Source: CAZNPL01 sp964574815 (lineage in GTDB: Bacteria; Planctomycetota; Phycisphaerae; UBA1845). Taken from it: a DNA stretch of 64,000 nt. Below are positions 1 through 9,459 of the stretch, in pieces; positions within the stretch are counted from its first letter, which is position 1, and the number at the start of each line of letters is the position of its first letter. The notes under the pieces are model-generated. The model did no database searches, was not told the origin of the DNA, and saw nothing but the letters and a program-made list of their open reading frames with translations. A program made the position numbers and the translations under genes. The stretch covers positions 62,001-126,000 of the forward strand of contig CAZNPL010000004.1 in assembly GCA_964574815.1 (NCBI GenBank). Reading direction: 5' to 3'.

Positions 1-240
1 ATCGCGAGACATCGCGAATTCAATCAGCTGGCCGACGAGGTTATCCATGTGGTGAATGACTATTTCAGACGACATCCCACCACCTCGCGAGCCGAAGTAC
101 TGCGGGCGCTCGAGACGGCGGCGCTGTTGCTCGGCACGTTTGACGAGGCTTCGAAGCCAGGTCGCCACCAGTTCCTGCAGAAGGCACGCAGCCCTCGTCC
201 GGCGCCGACCCCCAAAGGTATGAACGTCGAGGCACGCTGA
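1..240 (+). CDS. Hypothetical protein, C-terminal part (5' end outside window)
   Basis: The reading frame is open from the first base of the window to a TGA at 238-240, giving at least 79 residues, so the gene begins upstream. The visible part has a helical stretch with HREFNQLADEVIHVVNDYF and ALETAALLLGTF, followed by a basic, Pro-rich tail. I recognise no family. An internal ATG or GTG could serve as start, but the frame keeps a coding character back to base 1, so a truncated gene is the simpler reading. It ends about 80 bases before the convergent acyl-CoA dehydrogenase. Confidence 0.45.
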   Translation: MARHREFNQLADEVIHVVNDYFRRHPTTSRAEVLRALETAALLLGTFDEASKPGRHQFLQKARSPRPAPTPKGMNVEAR

Positions 241-318
241 CACATGGACGGGTATGGGGCGGATTGCCCGGAGAAAACGCGGCCACACCGCCCCTGGTGA
301 ACGAGCCCGCCGCGGAGT

Positions 319-1482
319 TCAGAATGCGTTCACGCCGGTGAGTTCTCTCCCGACGATTAATTCGTGGATCGTTTCCGTGCCCTCGTAGGTGATCACGCTC
401 TCGAGATTGAGCATGTGCCGGATCGGGCAGCATTCCGACGTGACACCGGCCGCCCCGAGCAGATCACGGGCGTCGCGGGCCACCTCCAGGGCGGCGCGGC
501 AGTTGTTCCACTTGCCCAGCGACACCTGCGCGGGGTGCAACCTCCCGGCGTCGCTGAGACGCCCCAGCTGAAGCGCCAGAAGCTGAGACGTTGTGATGTG
601 GCGCACCATCGTCGCCAGCCGGCGCTGAACGGTTTGCGTGTGGTTCAGTGGCCGGTCGAACACCACGCGTACTTGAGCGTATCCGTGCGCCTCGCGAAAG
701 CAGGCGATGGCGGCGCCGACCGCGCCCCAGACGATGCCGTAACGGGCCTGCGTCAGGCAGCGGAACGGTGCGGCCAAACCCTCGGCACCAGGTAGACGAT
801 TCGCATCCGGGACGCGGACGTTGTCGAAGAACAGCTCGGACGTGACCGATGCGCGAAGCGAGTACTTGCGTTTGATCTCTCGGGTGCTGTAGCCGCGCAT
901 GCCGCGCTCGACGAGAAAGCCCCGGACGCCGTCGTCGGTTCTTGCCCATACAACAGCGACATCAGCGAGGCAGCCGTTCGTGATCCACATCTTCGAACCG
1001 TTGATGACCCAGTCGCCGCCGTCGCGGCGGGCGACGGTCTTCATGCTCCCCGGGTCGCTGCCGCCCTCCGCTTCCGTCAGCCCGAAACAGCCAATGGACT
1101 CGCCGCGCGCCATTGCGGGTAGCCAGCGGTTTTTCTGCTCTTCGCTGCCCATCTTGTGGATGGGATGCATGCAAAGCCCGGACTGGACCGACAGGAAGCT
1201 TCGCATCCCGCTGTCGCCGCGTTCGAGCTCCTGACATATCAGTCCGTAGCACACGTCGTTGAGAGCGGCGCAACCGTACCCGTCGATCGTGCAACCGAAC
1301 AGGCCGAGCGCTGCCATTTCCGGGACCAGTTCAACAGGAAAGCGATGCTCGTCAAAAGCCTCGGCGATCTGCGGCAGCACCCGTTCGTCGACGAAGCGAC
1401 CGACGGTTTTCTGGACCTGCCGCTCGTCGTCGGTGAGCGCGTCACACACATGGAGGAAATCATACGGGTCCGGCACCGCCAT
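319..1482 (-). CDS. gcdH: Glutaryl-CoA dehydrogenase (acyl-CoA dehydrogenase family)
   Basis: This 387-residue protein has the full acyl-CoA dehydrogenase layout. An N-terminal helical domain is followed by a flavin-binding middle domain (GCFGLTEAEGGSDPGSM, then WITNGCLADVAVVWAR) and a C-terminal helical domain with RQ-type contacts near FDRPLNHTQTVQ. The C-terminal TYEGTETIHELIVGR carries the catalytic glutamate (about residue 367), and the run RNNC-like KWNNCRAALEVARDARDLLG together with ending TGVNAF is typical of glutaryl-CoA dehydrogenase. Family members oxidise and decarboxylate glutaryl-CoA to crotonyl-CoA with FAD in lysine and tryptophan breakdown. The length is normal. The ATG at 1482 has a GGAG about ten bases upstream. 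It stands alone, divergent from the GH20 gene. Another short-chain acyl-CoA specificity is possible but less likely. Confidence 0.88.
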   Translation of the reverse strand: MAVPDPYDFLHVCDALTDDERQVQKTVGRFVDERVLPQIAEAFDEHRFPVELVPEMAALGLFGCTIDGYGCAALNDVCYGLICQELERGDSGMRSFLSVQSGLCMHPIHKMGSEEQKNRWLPAMARGESIGCFGLTEAEGGSDPGSMKTVARRDGGDWVINGSKMWITNGCLADVAVVWARTDDGVRGFLVERGMRGYSTREIKRKYSLRASVTSELFFDNVRVPDANRLPGAEGLAAPFRCLTQARYGIVWGAVGAAIACFREAHGYAQVRVVFDRPLNHTQTVQRRLATMVRHITTSQLLALQLGRLSDAGRLHPAQVSLGKWNNCRAALEVARDARDLLGAAGVTSECCPIRHMLNLESVITYEGTETIHELIVGRELTGVNAF

Positions 1483-1723
1483 CTGCCTGCTGCTCCACCA
1501 TGACCCACGGATTCATACAAATTGAGGGAAAACGACCTTTCCGACGGCCCGGCTACGTGAGTATTGTAGAGCCGGCGAAGCGGAGGAGGCAAGCCGCCCG
1601 ACATGAGGAAGCCGGCCGTGCTGCAAGACGGTTTTGGGGGACGTGGCGCCGGCCCGGCTCGGCCGGACCTGCCAGTGCGTGCGCCCGGCCTCCCCGCGGC
1701 ATACGGAGAAAGTCGTCAACAAG

Positions 1724-3529
1724 ATGTTACTGCCGCCGCCCAAACACGTTGTTTATCTGCCGGGCACGCTGATCGTACGTGATCCGCTCGTGATCCGATC
1801 GGAGGGCGCCACGCGTACGGCCGATCTTTCGTCCGTCGAACGGATCGCCGACCAGGTCGCCGGCGTTGTGCAGGCCGCCCGGACGACCCGCTCGGCCGGG
1901 GACGCCGACATTGAGCTTCGCACGCGCGACCTGGAATCCCGCTCCGAGGCGTACACGCTTCGAATCGACACTCGGGGCGTCACGCTTGATGGCGATGGTC
2001 CCCGGGGGCTGTTCTACGCCCTGCAGACCTTCAGGCAGATCATCATGACCGAGGGGCGACAATGGCGGTGCCGAACCATCCGCGACGCCCCGGACACCTC
2101 CCTGAGAGGCCTTTCGCTGGACGTGTCCAGGGGAAGATGCCCGACTCGCGAAACGCTATTCAACCTGGTCAACCGCCTTGCCGCCTGGAAGATGAATCAC
2201 CTGCAGCTCTATGTTGAGCACACGTTCGATTTCGAATTCGATCCGGATATCGGCGCCGGGTCTTCGCCGCTGACCGCGGACGACATGCGGGCCTTGGACG
2301 CGTACTGCCGCGAGCGGTTCGTTGAGCTGGTGCCGTCGCTGGCGACCTTCGGGCATATGGGCAAGGTCCTCAGTCTTCCGCAGTACCGGGATCTGGCCGA
2401 AATACCGGCCGACGGCCCGTGGGAATCTCAGTCCTGGCCGCAGCGGCTTCGAGGCCTGACCATCGACGCCCGTAGCCCGGCAGCACGCCGGCTTCTCACC
2501 ACGATGCTGGACGAGTACCTGCCGTTATTCTCATCCGGCCTGGCCAACATCAATGCGGACGAAACCCATGACCTGGGCCGTGGACGCAATCGGACGTATG
2601 CCGAGCACGTTGGCAAAGGCAGCCTGTACGTCGAGCATTTGAGGTTCCTGCACGAACAATGTCGCCGCCACGGCAAACGCATGATGTTCTGGGGAGATGT
2701 GATTCGAAATCATCCCGACCGCCTGCACGAACTTCCGGAAGACGCCGTTCTCCTGGACTGGGGCTATGAGGCCGACGCAGACTTTCCGGCCGCCCGTTCG
2801 CTCAACGCGAGCAATCGCCACGTCTGCGTCTGCCCGGGCACCAGCGGCTGGAACCGAGTTGTCAATGCCTACGAAGTGGCCGAGGCGAACATAGCCAACG
2901 CGGCGGCCACGGCGTGCCGCAACGACGCCGCCGGAATGCTCGTAACGGATTGGGGAGACCACGGCCACTTTAATATGCTTGTGTGCTCGCTACCGGCTGT
3001 TGCGTATGCCGCGGCCCACGCGTGGAACGCCGGTGCGGCCGGCCACGCCGGCCTCGACCGATCGATCGAAACGGATCTGTTCGGGGGCACAGGCTACGGT
3101 GTACTGTCGACGCTGCGCGACATCTCCAAACCGGGAAACGTCTGCCCCACGTGGTGCGCGCTCTATCGGCCTTGGCAGGCCTTCAATCCATCGGAAGTCA
3201 TGCCCGTTGCAGCAGCTCATGACTTGCGGGACGCGGCCGGCGCCGCGGCTGAAGTGCTGGGGTCGACTGACGCCCCCGACGTGGAGATTGCCGAATGGCG
3301 TCTCGCCTGCGAGGCCACGCGCCTGTTGAGCGAGAAGATCACGCTGGCGCACGCTTTGAAAACGGGCGGGCAAGGGGTGCACTCCCGGCTGCAGCAGTTC
3401 TCCGAAGAAATCGAAGCGTTCGTGCGTCGATATGAGGCGACCTGGTACCGACGCGACCGGCCTGAGCGCCTGCGTGACATCATCGCGGTATTGAATAAGT
3501 TGGCGCGAGAGACCCGTTCACTGATGTGA
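1724..3529 (+). CDS. Glycoside hydrolase family 20 beta-N-acetylhexosaminidase
   Basis: The frame opens at 1634, but ATG at 1724 is the likely start, preceded by GGAGAAAG at 1705-1712, giving 601 residues. The N-terminal part (about 1-110) looks like the GH20 accessory domain, ending in DGPRGLFYALQTFRQII. The (beta/alpha)8 domain follows with RGLSLDVSRG, the helix AAWKMNHLQLYVEHTF, and the acid pair in NINADETHDLG (about D279-E280), the Asp-Glu couple used for substrate-assisted cleavage of terminal GlcNAc or GalNAc. No signal peptide is visible, so it is probably cytoplasmic and acts on imported oligosaccharides. The C-terminal 150 residues are helical and specific to this protein. Exact substrate cannot be read from sequence. 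Confidence 0.85.
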   Translation: MLLPPPKHVVYLPGTLIVRDPLVIRSEGATRTADLSSVERIADQVAGVVQAARTTRSAGDADIELRTRDLESRSEAYTLRIDTRGVTLDGDGPRGLFYALQTFRQIIMTEGRQWRCRTIRDAPDTSLRGLSLDVSRGRCPTRETLFNLVNRLAAWKMNHLQLYVEHTFDFEFDPDIGAGSSPLTADDMRALDAYCRERFVELVPSLATFGHMGKVLSLPQYRDLAEIPADGPWESQSWPQRLRGLTIDARSPAARRLLTTMLDEYLPLFSSGLANINADETHDLGRGRNRTYAEHVGKGSLYVEHLRFLHEQCRRHGKRMMFWGDVIRNHPDRLHELPEDAVLLDWGYEADADFPAARSLNASNRHVCVCPGTSGWNRVVNAYEVAEANIANAAATACRNDAAGMLVTDWGDHGHFNMLVCSLPAVAYAAAHAWNAGAAGHAGLDRSIETDLFGGTGYGVLSTLRDISKPGNVCPTWCALYRPWQAFNPSEVMPVAAAHDLRDAAGAAAEVLGSTDAPDVEIAEWRLACEATRLLSEKITLAHALKTGGQGVHSRLQQFSEEIEAFVRRYEATWYRRDRPERLRDIIAVLNKLARETRSLM

Positions 3530-3658
3530 TGTAGCGGTGCTCAAACACGAGCGTCATCACGCCGGTCACGTCACTTGCACCTGAACAAACGCCGACTGTG
3601 TGCTGCCGCGTCGCGTCGAGCCGGAACCACGTTCGATACTTGTGCGAGCGGCGAGGCT

Positions 3659-4315
3659 TCACGCGTCCGCAAGTCCTTCGCGGATCGCGAATCGGGCGAG
3701 CTCGACCCGGTCGTGTATGTCGAGCTTGGCCATCAGGTTCGCTTTGTGATTGTCAACAGTCTTCACGCTCAAATGCATGACACCGGCCGTCTCCTTCACG
3801 CCCATGCCCCGCGCCAGATAGCGAAGCACCTCGCGCTCGCGCGGCGTAAGGGTCGACAGACGTGATTTCGCATCACCGGCCAGCCCGATGCCCCCCTCGT
3901 GTATCACGATGCGGGCCTTGATGTCGTCCGAGAAGTAGATGCCTCCGCCGGCCACGATGCGAATGGCCTCCAGCACGCTCGTGGCACATTCCCCTTTGGT
4001 GACATAACCTGCGGCGTCCAGCCTGATCGCTTCATCGATATAGCTGTCGTAGCAGTACGCGCTCAGGAAGACGACGCGGGTGCCCGGCGAGAGAGTCTGC
4101 ATTGTCTTCGCCGCCGCAAAGCAGCTCATGCCGGGCATATCAATGTCCATCAGGACGACGTCGGGCTTATGGGTCTCTACGAGCTCAATACCGTCGTCCG
4201 CACTGCCCGCCTCACCGCACACGCTCATGTCGGACTCGGCATTGATCTGCGCGGCCAGACCCTGCCGAACGAGAACGTGGTCGTCCACGAGCAGAATCGT
4301 GATAGGTGTTCCCAT
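3659..4315 (-). CDS. NarL/FixJ-family response regulator
   Basis: A receiver domain occupies roughly residues 1-120 (ITILLVDDHVLVRQGLA with the acidic pair, phospho-acceptor Asp in DVVLMDIDMPGM, and conserved Lys in GYVTKGE). A LuxR-type helix-turn-helix follows (LTPREREVLRYLARGMGVKE and LSVKTVDNHKANLMAKL). The ATG at 4315 gives 218 residues; a GTG two codons earlier (4321) is also possible. No sensor kinase gene is adjacent, so its partner and targets are unknown. It faces the GH20 gene tail to tail and is divergent from purD. Confidence 0.9.
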   Translation of the reverse strand: MGTPITILLVDDHVLVRQGLAAQINAESDMSVCGEAGSADDGIELVETHKPDVVLMDIDMPGMSCFAAAKTMQTLSPGTRVVFLSAYCYDSYIDEAIRLDAAGYVTKGECATSVLEAIRIVAGGGIYFSDDIKARIVIHEGGIGLAGDAKSRLSTLTPREREVLRYLARGMGVKETAGVMHLSVKTVDNHKANLMAKLDIHDRVELARFAIREGLADA

Positions 4316-4572
4316 AAGCACCCGCTTGACGCCGGCGATTTATATCACAGGCCTCCGCGCCCCCGGAGCGTGGCAGTAGCCGCCAGAGAGGTCTCTACAC
4401 CGAACGCAAAAGAACCTGTTAGCTGACGGCCGTTCACGTGTCAACCCGAATACGCCAAACTGGCATCGGGAAGCGCAACACCGCTACGGCGGCATGAGTC
4501 GGTGGATGCCATATCGCACCTCTGCTAGGATGCTCCCGACGACATCGGGGCGGTCAGCCGGAGGCGACAGCC

Positions 4573-5862
4573 ATGAACGTGTTGATTGTCGGCGGGGGCG
4601 GGCGGGAGCACGCGATTGCTAAGAAAGTGCGGCATTCGCGTCACAAACCAAGCGTCTATTGCGCCCCCGGCAATGCCGGGACGGCACTGCTTGGCGAGAA
4701 TCTCGACATCGGCGCCGAAGAGCTGGACAGGCTCGCCCATTTCGCTTGCGACCATAAGATCGACCTTACCCTTGTGGGCCCCGAGGCTCCGCTCTGCGCC
4801 GGCATCGTTGACCGCTTCGAGCAGATGGGTCTTCGCGTTTTCGGCCCCTCTGCGGAGGCGGCCCGAATCGAGGGCGACAAAGGATTCACCAAGCGGTTGC
4901 TGATCGAGTCGCGGATTCCTACCGCTCGAGGACGCGTCTTCACCCGCTATCAGGACGCCCGATCCTACATCGCGACCCGTGACACGCCGCAGGTTGTCAA
5001 GGCCGTCGGGCTGGCGGCGGGCAAGGGAGTCGTGGTATGTGAGGATCCCGCGGACGCCCTGCTCGAGGCCGAACGAATGATGGTGGACGGACGGTTCGGT
5101 GATGCGGGTCGCAGCGTGGTGGTGGAAGAGAAGCTCGTGGGCCAGGAAGTGTCTGTGCTGGCTCTGGTGGACGCCGGGACAGTCTACGTGCTTGAGCCGA
5201 GCCAGGATCACAAACCGATCGGAGAGGGCGATACCGGTCCGAATACGGGCGGGATGGGCGCTTACAGCCCCACGCCGATCATGGACGAGCCCATCCGGCG
5301 GAAAGTGGAATCGGAGATCCTTATCCCCTTTATCGACACGCTAAGGCGCCACGGCATCACGTATCGAGGCGTGCTCTACGCTGGACTGATGTTGACCGCG
5401 GCAGGGCCTCAGGTTCTGGAATTCAATTGTCGATTCGGCGATCCGGAGGCCCAGGCGGTCCTCGTGCGTTTGAAATCGGACCTGATCGACGTGGTCAACG
5501 CGTGTCTCGACGGAAAGCTGGATCATGTCACACTGGAATGGGATCCGAGGCCGGCGGTTTGCGTGGTGATGGCGTCGGAGGGCTACCCCGGCAAATACGC
5601 CAAGGGCAAGGTGATCGAGGGGCTGGCCGAAGCCGAAGCGCTGCCCGACGTAACGGTTCATCACGCCGGCACACAATTGATCGAAGACGTCGTCGTGACC
5701 AACGGCGGGCGGGTGCTCGCGGTGACGGCGCAAGCCGACACGCTCGGCTCGGCGCGCGATCGAGCGTACGAGGCCGTGCGATTGATCCGCTTCGACGGGG
5801 CACACTATCGCCGTGATATCGCGTACCGAGCATTGGGCGCGCCCAAAGAGCGCTCGGTTTGA
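4573..5862 (+). CDS. purD: Phosphoribosylamine-glycine ligase
   Basis: The 429-residue protein matches the normal length and domain order of GAR synthetase, which joins glycine to 5-phosphoribosylamine with ATP in purine synthesis. It starts NVLIVGGGGREHAIAKKV (N domain) with PGNAGTA and VGPEAPLCAG, then the ATP-grasp core (VVKAVGLAAGKGVVVC, GPNTGGMGAYSP) and FNCRFGDPEAQAVLVRL, and ends in the C domain (GRVLAVTAQADTL). GGAGGCG at 4560-4566 is a good ribosome binding site. It is monocistronic here and converges on the Tad pilus operon. Confidence 0.97.
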   Translation: MNVLIVGGGGREHAIAKKVRHSRHKPSVYCAPGNAGTALLGENLDIGAEELDRLAHFACDHKIDLTLVGPEAPLCAGIVDRFEQMGLRVFGPSAEAARIEGDKGFTKRLLIESRIPTARGRVFTRYQDARSYIATRDTPQVVKAVGLAAGKGVVVCEDPADALLEAERMMVDGRFGDAGRSVVVEEKLVGQEVSVLALVDAGTVYVLEPSQDHKPIGEGDTGPNTGGMGAYSPTPIMDEPIRRKVESEILIPFIDTLRRHGITYRGVLYAGLMLTAAGPQVLEFNCRFGDPEAQAVLVRLKSDLIDVVNACLDGKLDHVTLEWDPRPAVCVVMASEGYPGKYAKGKVIEGLAEAEALPDVTVHHAGTQLIEDVVVTNGGRVLAVTAQADTLGSARDRAYEAVRLIRFDGAHYRRDIAYRALGAPKERSV

Positions 5863-5874
5863 TGCTTTGCCCGT

Positions 5875-5896
5875 GCCGTCCGAATGCCGGGACGGC
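5875..5896. terminator. Hairpin between convergent purD and tadC
   Basis: GCCGTCC at 5875-5881 pairs with GGACGGC at 5890-5896 across an 8-base loop. It lies between the stop codons of two convergent genes and may end transcription of either. No strong T tract follows, so the assignment is tentative. Confidence 0.35.
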
Positions 5897-5898
5897 GA

Positions 5899-6849
5899 TC
5901 AGAACAACTGGTCGTTTGTCTTGGCCATCTCCATCATCTTCAATGCCGCCGGTCCCGCCAGAACCACGAAGATGGCGGGGAAGATGAAGAAAATAAGCGG
6001 CGCCATCAGTTTGACGGCGGTCTTTTGGGCTCTTTCTTCGGCGGCCTGGCGACGCTTGACGCGCAGCGCGTTGGCCTGATTGCGAAGCGCCTTGGCGACG
6101 CTCGTTCCGAATTTCTCCGCCTGGTTGATGATGGCCACGAGAGAGCGGATCTCGGCGACTTGGGTCCGTTCCGCTACGTTTTCCAGGGCTTCGTTGCGCG
6201 GGATACCCATCTGCACCTCACGCGTGGCGATCTGAAACTCCTCACTGAGCTGAGGGTGAACGTTTCGCATTTCATCGCCGACCCGCTGGATCGCGCCGTC
6301 GAGGGCGAGGCCCGATTCGACTGTGATGACCAGCAGATCGAGCGAATCGGGCAGACCGTTTCGAATGAGCTCCGAACGTTTCTTGGTGGCTGCGGTCAAC
6401 CACAGGTTCGGCGCCATGAATCCCAAAGCCGCACCGAAAAGCCCCATTCCCACGATGCGGGTTGGATCCTGCCCGCGGCTGACCGAGTAGATGCAGATCG
6501 CCAATCCAATCGCGAGGGCGACGATGGTCTTGCTGGCCAAGAAGAGCGTCGGAGCCGTGTCCTTCCGATAACCGGCGGCCGCCAGCTTGACGCGAAGTCG
6601 CGACATGTCCGCGGTGTTCTTCGGCATGACGGGCCGAATCGCAAGCGGCGCGACCTTCTGAACCATCTTGGCGGTCACCGACTCGCGGGCCTTCTGGCGA
6701 ATGGCGTTCGTATCGTCCTCGACGCTTTTGCCTCGCATACGCCGATGGATGGTCTCCTGGTCCTCTTCCTTCTTGGGCAGAAGGGCATAGACCAGCAGCC
6801 CCAGGCTCGCCAGCATTAACAGCGCGACTAGAATCAGTGTGGTGTTCAT
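5899..6849 (-). CDS. tadC: Tad pilus inner-membrane protein TadC (type II secretion F family)
   Basis: This 316-residue protein has an N-terminal membrane segment (LVALLMLASLGLLVYALL), a membrane hairpin around residues 110-150, and the T2SSF cytoplasmic helical core with GLPDSLDLLVITVESGLALD and IPRNEALENVAERTQ. It ends in a hydrophobic segment (PLIFFIFPAIFVVLAGPA). TadC and TadB form the inner-membrane platform that works with the TadA ATPase. It is the last gene of the pilus operon, starting 7 bases after the tadB stop codon. Confidence 0.9.
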   Translation of the reverse strand: MNTTLILVALLMLASLGLLVYALLPKKEEDQETIHRRMRGKSVEDDTNAIRQKARESVTAKMVQKVAPLAIRPVMPKNTADMSRLRVKLAAAGYRKDTAPTLFLASKTIVALAIGLAICIYSVSRGQDPTRIVGMGLFGAALGFMAPNLWLTAATKKRSELIRNGLPDSLDLLVITVESGLALDGAIQRVGDEMRNVHPQLSEEFQIATREVQMGIPRNEALENVAERTQVAEIRSLVAIINQAEKFGTSVAKALRNQANALRVKRRQAAEERAQKTAVKLMAPLIFFIFPAIFVVLAGPAALKMMEMAKTNDQLF

Positions 6850-6856
6850 GTTTGCC

Positions 6857-7870
6857 TCACACCTTAATGTTCACAATCCATCGGATCATGGCGAGACCCA
6901 TCAACTGCATCCCGCCGGCGACGAGCAGCAGGATCTTGCCGATCGGCTCTGTGAACAGGACTTCCGCATAACTTGGATTGAGCAGATTCACGGCCGCAAA
7001 GACCACCATCGGCAGGGCAAAGAGCACCCAGCCGGAGAGCCGCCCCTCCGCAGTCAACCCCTGGACCATTCCGAACAGCTCGATGCGGTCCCGAATAACG
7101 CTTCCGATCTTGTCAAGCACCTCCGCGAGGTCACCACCGGTCTGTCTCTGAACCAGCACCGCGGTGACGAAAAACCGCACGTCTAGAGAGTCCACGCGGT
7201 CGGCCATCGAGAGGAGCGCGTCCTCGATCTTGATCCCCAGGTTCTGCTCGTGATAGACCCGGCCGAACTCGGGACCGACCGGATCGGGAAGCTGCTCCTG
7301 AACGACCTCCAGCGCGCTTGCCAGCGAATGGCCGGCGCGCAACGCCTGAGACATGATCTCGAACACGTCCGGCAGTTGGGCGGTCAGTTTCTTCATCCGG
7401 CGGGCACGTTTGGCCTTCAGAAACACAAGAGGCAGAAAGAGCACCGAGGCGCTCGCCGCCGTGGCCACCAACAGGCCGTGCTCAAGCGCCAACAGACCAA
7501 AAAAGGCCAGAATCGTGATGACGCCCTGATTCACCAGCATCTTTGACGCCGAGATGTTCACGTTGGCCTGGTCCAGCAACGTTTGCAGCTTGGGCGTAAA
7601 GCTCAGCTTGCTCGCCAGTTGGTCGAACATGCCGCTCGCGTCTTCCAGGGCGGCGCGCCGGAGAATCGACTTGGCAGGCTGCCCCCCCTTCTGCTGCAGC
7701 GTCGATTTGCCACGCAGCCGGTCGGCGAGCCGTTTGCGCTCTCCCTTGCGCGAGTCGACGATGACCTGGTAAATGCCATAGGCCAGCAGCATTGAACCCG
7801 CCAGCGGGAAGATGATGAACGTGATCGTGGTGTTCGTTTCCGCCACCAGGAATGGAAGAGTCATCGCCAT
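6857..7870 (-). CDS. tadB: Tad pilus inner-membrane protein TadB (type II secretion F family)
   Basis: The 337-residue protein has an N-terminal transmembrane segment, a paired hydrophobic region around residues 125-165, and a T2SSF domain with QLPDVFEIMSQALRAGHSL, IKIEDALLSMADRV and the conserved RQTGGDLAEVLDKIG. Two C-terminal transmembrane helices close it. It lies directly upstream of tadC with a 7-base gap and 71 bases downstream of tadA, consistent with one transcript. Confidence 0.92.
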   Translation of the reverse strand: MAMTLPFLVAETNTTITFIIFPLAGSMLLAYGIYQVIVDSRKGERKRLADRLRGKSTLQQKGGQPAKSILRRAALEDASGMFDQLASKLSFTPKLQTLLDQANVNISASKMLVNQGVITILAFFGLLALEHGLLVATAASASVLFLPLVFLKAKRARRMKKLTAQLPDVFEIMSQALRAGHSLASALEVVQEQLPDPVGPEFGRVYHEQNLGIKIEDALLSMADRVDSLDVRFFVTAVLVQRQTGGDLAEVLDKIGSVIRDRIELFGMVQGLTAEGRLSGWVLFALPMVVFAAVNLLNPSYAEVLFTEPIGKILLLVAGGMQLMGLAMIRWIVNIKV

Positions 7871-7941
7871 TCTCCGGAAGAAGACGCCGGGATGCCGCGT
7901 CGGATTCGTTGGATTGGATAATCCATTTTATCTCCCCTTGT

Positions 7942-9363
7942 TCAGGTCATGTCCGTAGAAAGCACGCGCCGCTCGAACATGCCCTGATCCACCGGGGAAC
8001 CGTGCGTCTTCAGACGCTCCAGAAACGTCGGCCGCAGCCCGGTTGCTATGAACTGTCCGTATACTTGCCCGCCTTCGGTAGCACCCAGCGGTTCAAACTT
8101 GAAAATGTCCTGCATCGTGATGATGTCGCCTTCCATCCCCTGGACTTCGGTCACGGTCGTGATCTTTCGCGATCCACCGGGCAACCGCTGGGCCGACACC
8201 AGCAGGTGGATGGCCGATGCGAACTGCTGCCGGATCGCACGGACCGGCAGCTCGAACCCCGCCATCATGACCATCGTCTCCACACGCTGGACGGCATCCC
8301 GCGTACTGTTGGCGTGCACGGTGGTGAGCGAGCCGTCGTGACCCGTGTTCATCGCCTGAAGCATGTCCAGCGTTTCCGGACCGCGGCACTCGCCGACGAC
8401 GATCCGGTCTGGACGCATACGCAGGGCGTTGATGAGTAGATCGCGGATGCGAATGGCACCTTTGCCCTCGATGTTCGGAGGCCGCGACTCCAGGCGAACG
8501 ATGTGCGGTTGTCGAAGCTGAAGCTCCGCGGCGTCCTCGATCGTGACGATCCGCTCTTCAACGGGAATGAAAGACGAAAGGTTGTTCAACAGTGTCGTCT
8601 TACCGGAACCGGTTCCCCCGACGATCACGATGTTGAGCGCCCCTACGACTGCCGCCTTCAGGAAGTCGCGCATCTCTTCGGTGCAACTGTTGAATCGCAG
8701 ATAGTCGTCCCACGTGATGGGGTCCGCTCCGAAGCGACGGATCGAGATGCTCGGCCCGTCAATGGCCAGCGGCGGAATGACGGCGTTCACGCGGCTCCCG
8801 TCCTTCAACCGCGCGTCGACCATCGGCGAGACCTCGTCGCACCGGCGGCCCACCGAGCTGACGATCTTGTCGATCGCGTGCATGAGATGGCCGTCATCGC
8901 GGAACTGAACCTCCGTCAATTCCAGCCTGCCGTTGCGCTCGACGTAAATCTGTTGGGGTCCGTTGACCAGTATGTCGCTGATCGTGGCGTCGGCCAGCAA
9001 CACCTCCAGAGGCCCAAGCCCGAAGGTCTCGTCGAGCACCTCGCTGACCAGTCGCTTGCGCTCGTTATAGCTGAGCAGGGTGTCCTCCTGCTCGGCCAAC
9101 TGGGCGACCACCTCGCCCACCGTCGCGCGAAGCGACTGGTCGTCACCCTCCAGGGCGGTCAGGTCAAGCTGCTCGACCAACTTGCGGTGAATCTTCGTTT
9201 TTAACGCGTTGAAGGCGTCCTGCTTGGCCCGGGCGGGTTTGGACTGTCGGGGGCCGGGAGGGTCCTTCCTTGGCGCCGGGGGCGCCGTTGGCGCCGGGGG
9301 CGTCGCGGCCGGCGCCTGGGGCGCTTTCTTCGACGTCAGAATGGCGTTGCGATTCCCGAACAT
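7942..9363 (-). CDS. tadA: Tad pilus assembly ATPase TadA/CpaF
   Basis: This is a secretion ATPase of 473 residues. A Pro/Ala-rich N-terminal tail (about 1-45) precedes the CpaF-type N domain. The core has Walker [15 protein letters not shown], the Asp box and Walker B region ([18 protein letters not shown]), and the His box ([13 protein letters not shown]). TadA hexamers drive Flp pilin assembly and sometimes retraction. It lies between tadZ (96-base gap) and tadB. The Pro-rich leader is longer than in many homologues. Confidence 0.95.
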   Translation of the reverse strand: MFGNRNAILTSKKAPQAPAATPPAPTAPPAPRKDPPGPRQSKPARAKQDAFNALKTKIHRKLVEQLDLTALEGDDQSLRATVGEVVAQLAEQEDTLLSYNERKRLVSEVLDETFGLGPLEVLLADATISDILVNGPQQIYVERNGRLELTEVQFRDDGHLMHAIDKIVSSVGRRCDEVSPMVDARLKDGSRVNAVIPPLAIDGPSISIRRFGADPITWDDYLRFNSCTEEMRDFLKAAVVGALNIVIVGGTGSGKTTLLNNLSSFIPVEERIVTIEDAAELQLRQPHIVRLESRPPNIEGKGAIRIRDLLINALRMRPDRIVVGECRGPETLDMLQAMNTGHDGSLTTVHANSTRDAVQRVETMVMMAGFELPVRAIRQQFASAIHLLVSAQRLPGGSRKITTVTEVQGMEGDIITMQDIFKFEPLGATEGGQVYGQFIATGLRPTFLERLKTHGSPVDQGMFERRVLSTDMT

Positions 9364-9459
9364 AAATCACCCCTCCCCAAAAATCCGACTTCGCCGCTAT
9401 CCTGCTGTGGCCTTGTTTCCTTCGCCCCGTCCGGTCCGGCGCGTTATCCGCAGCGGGCA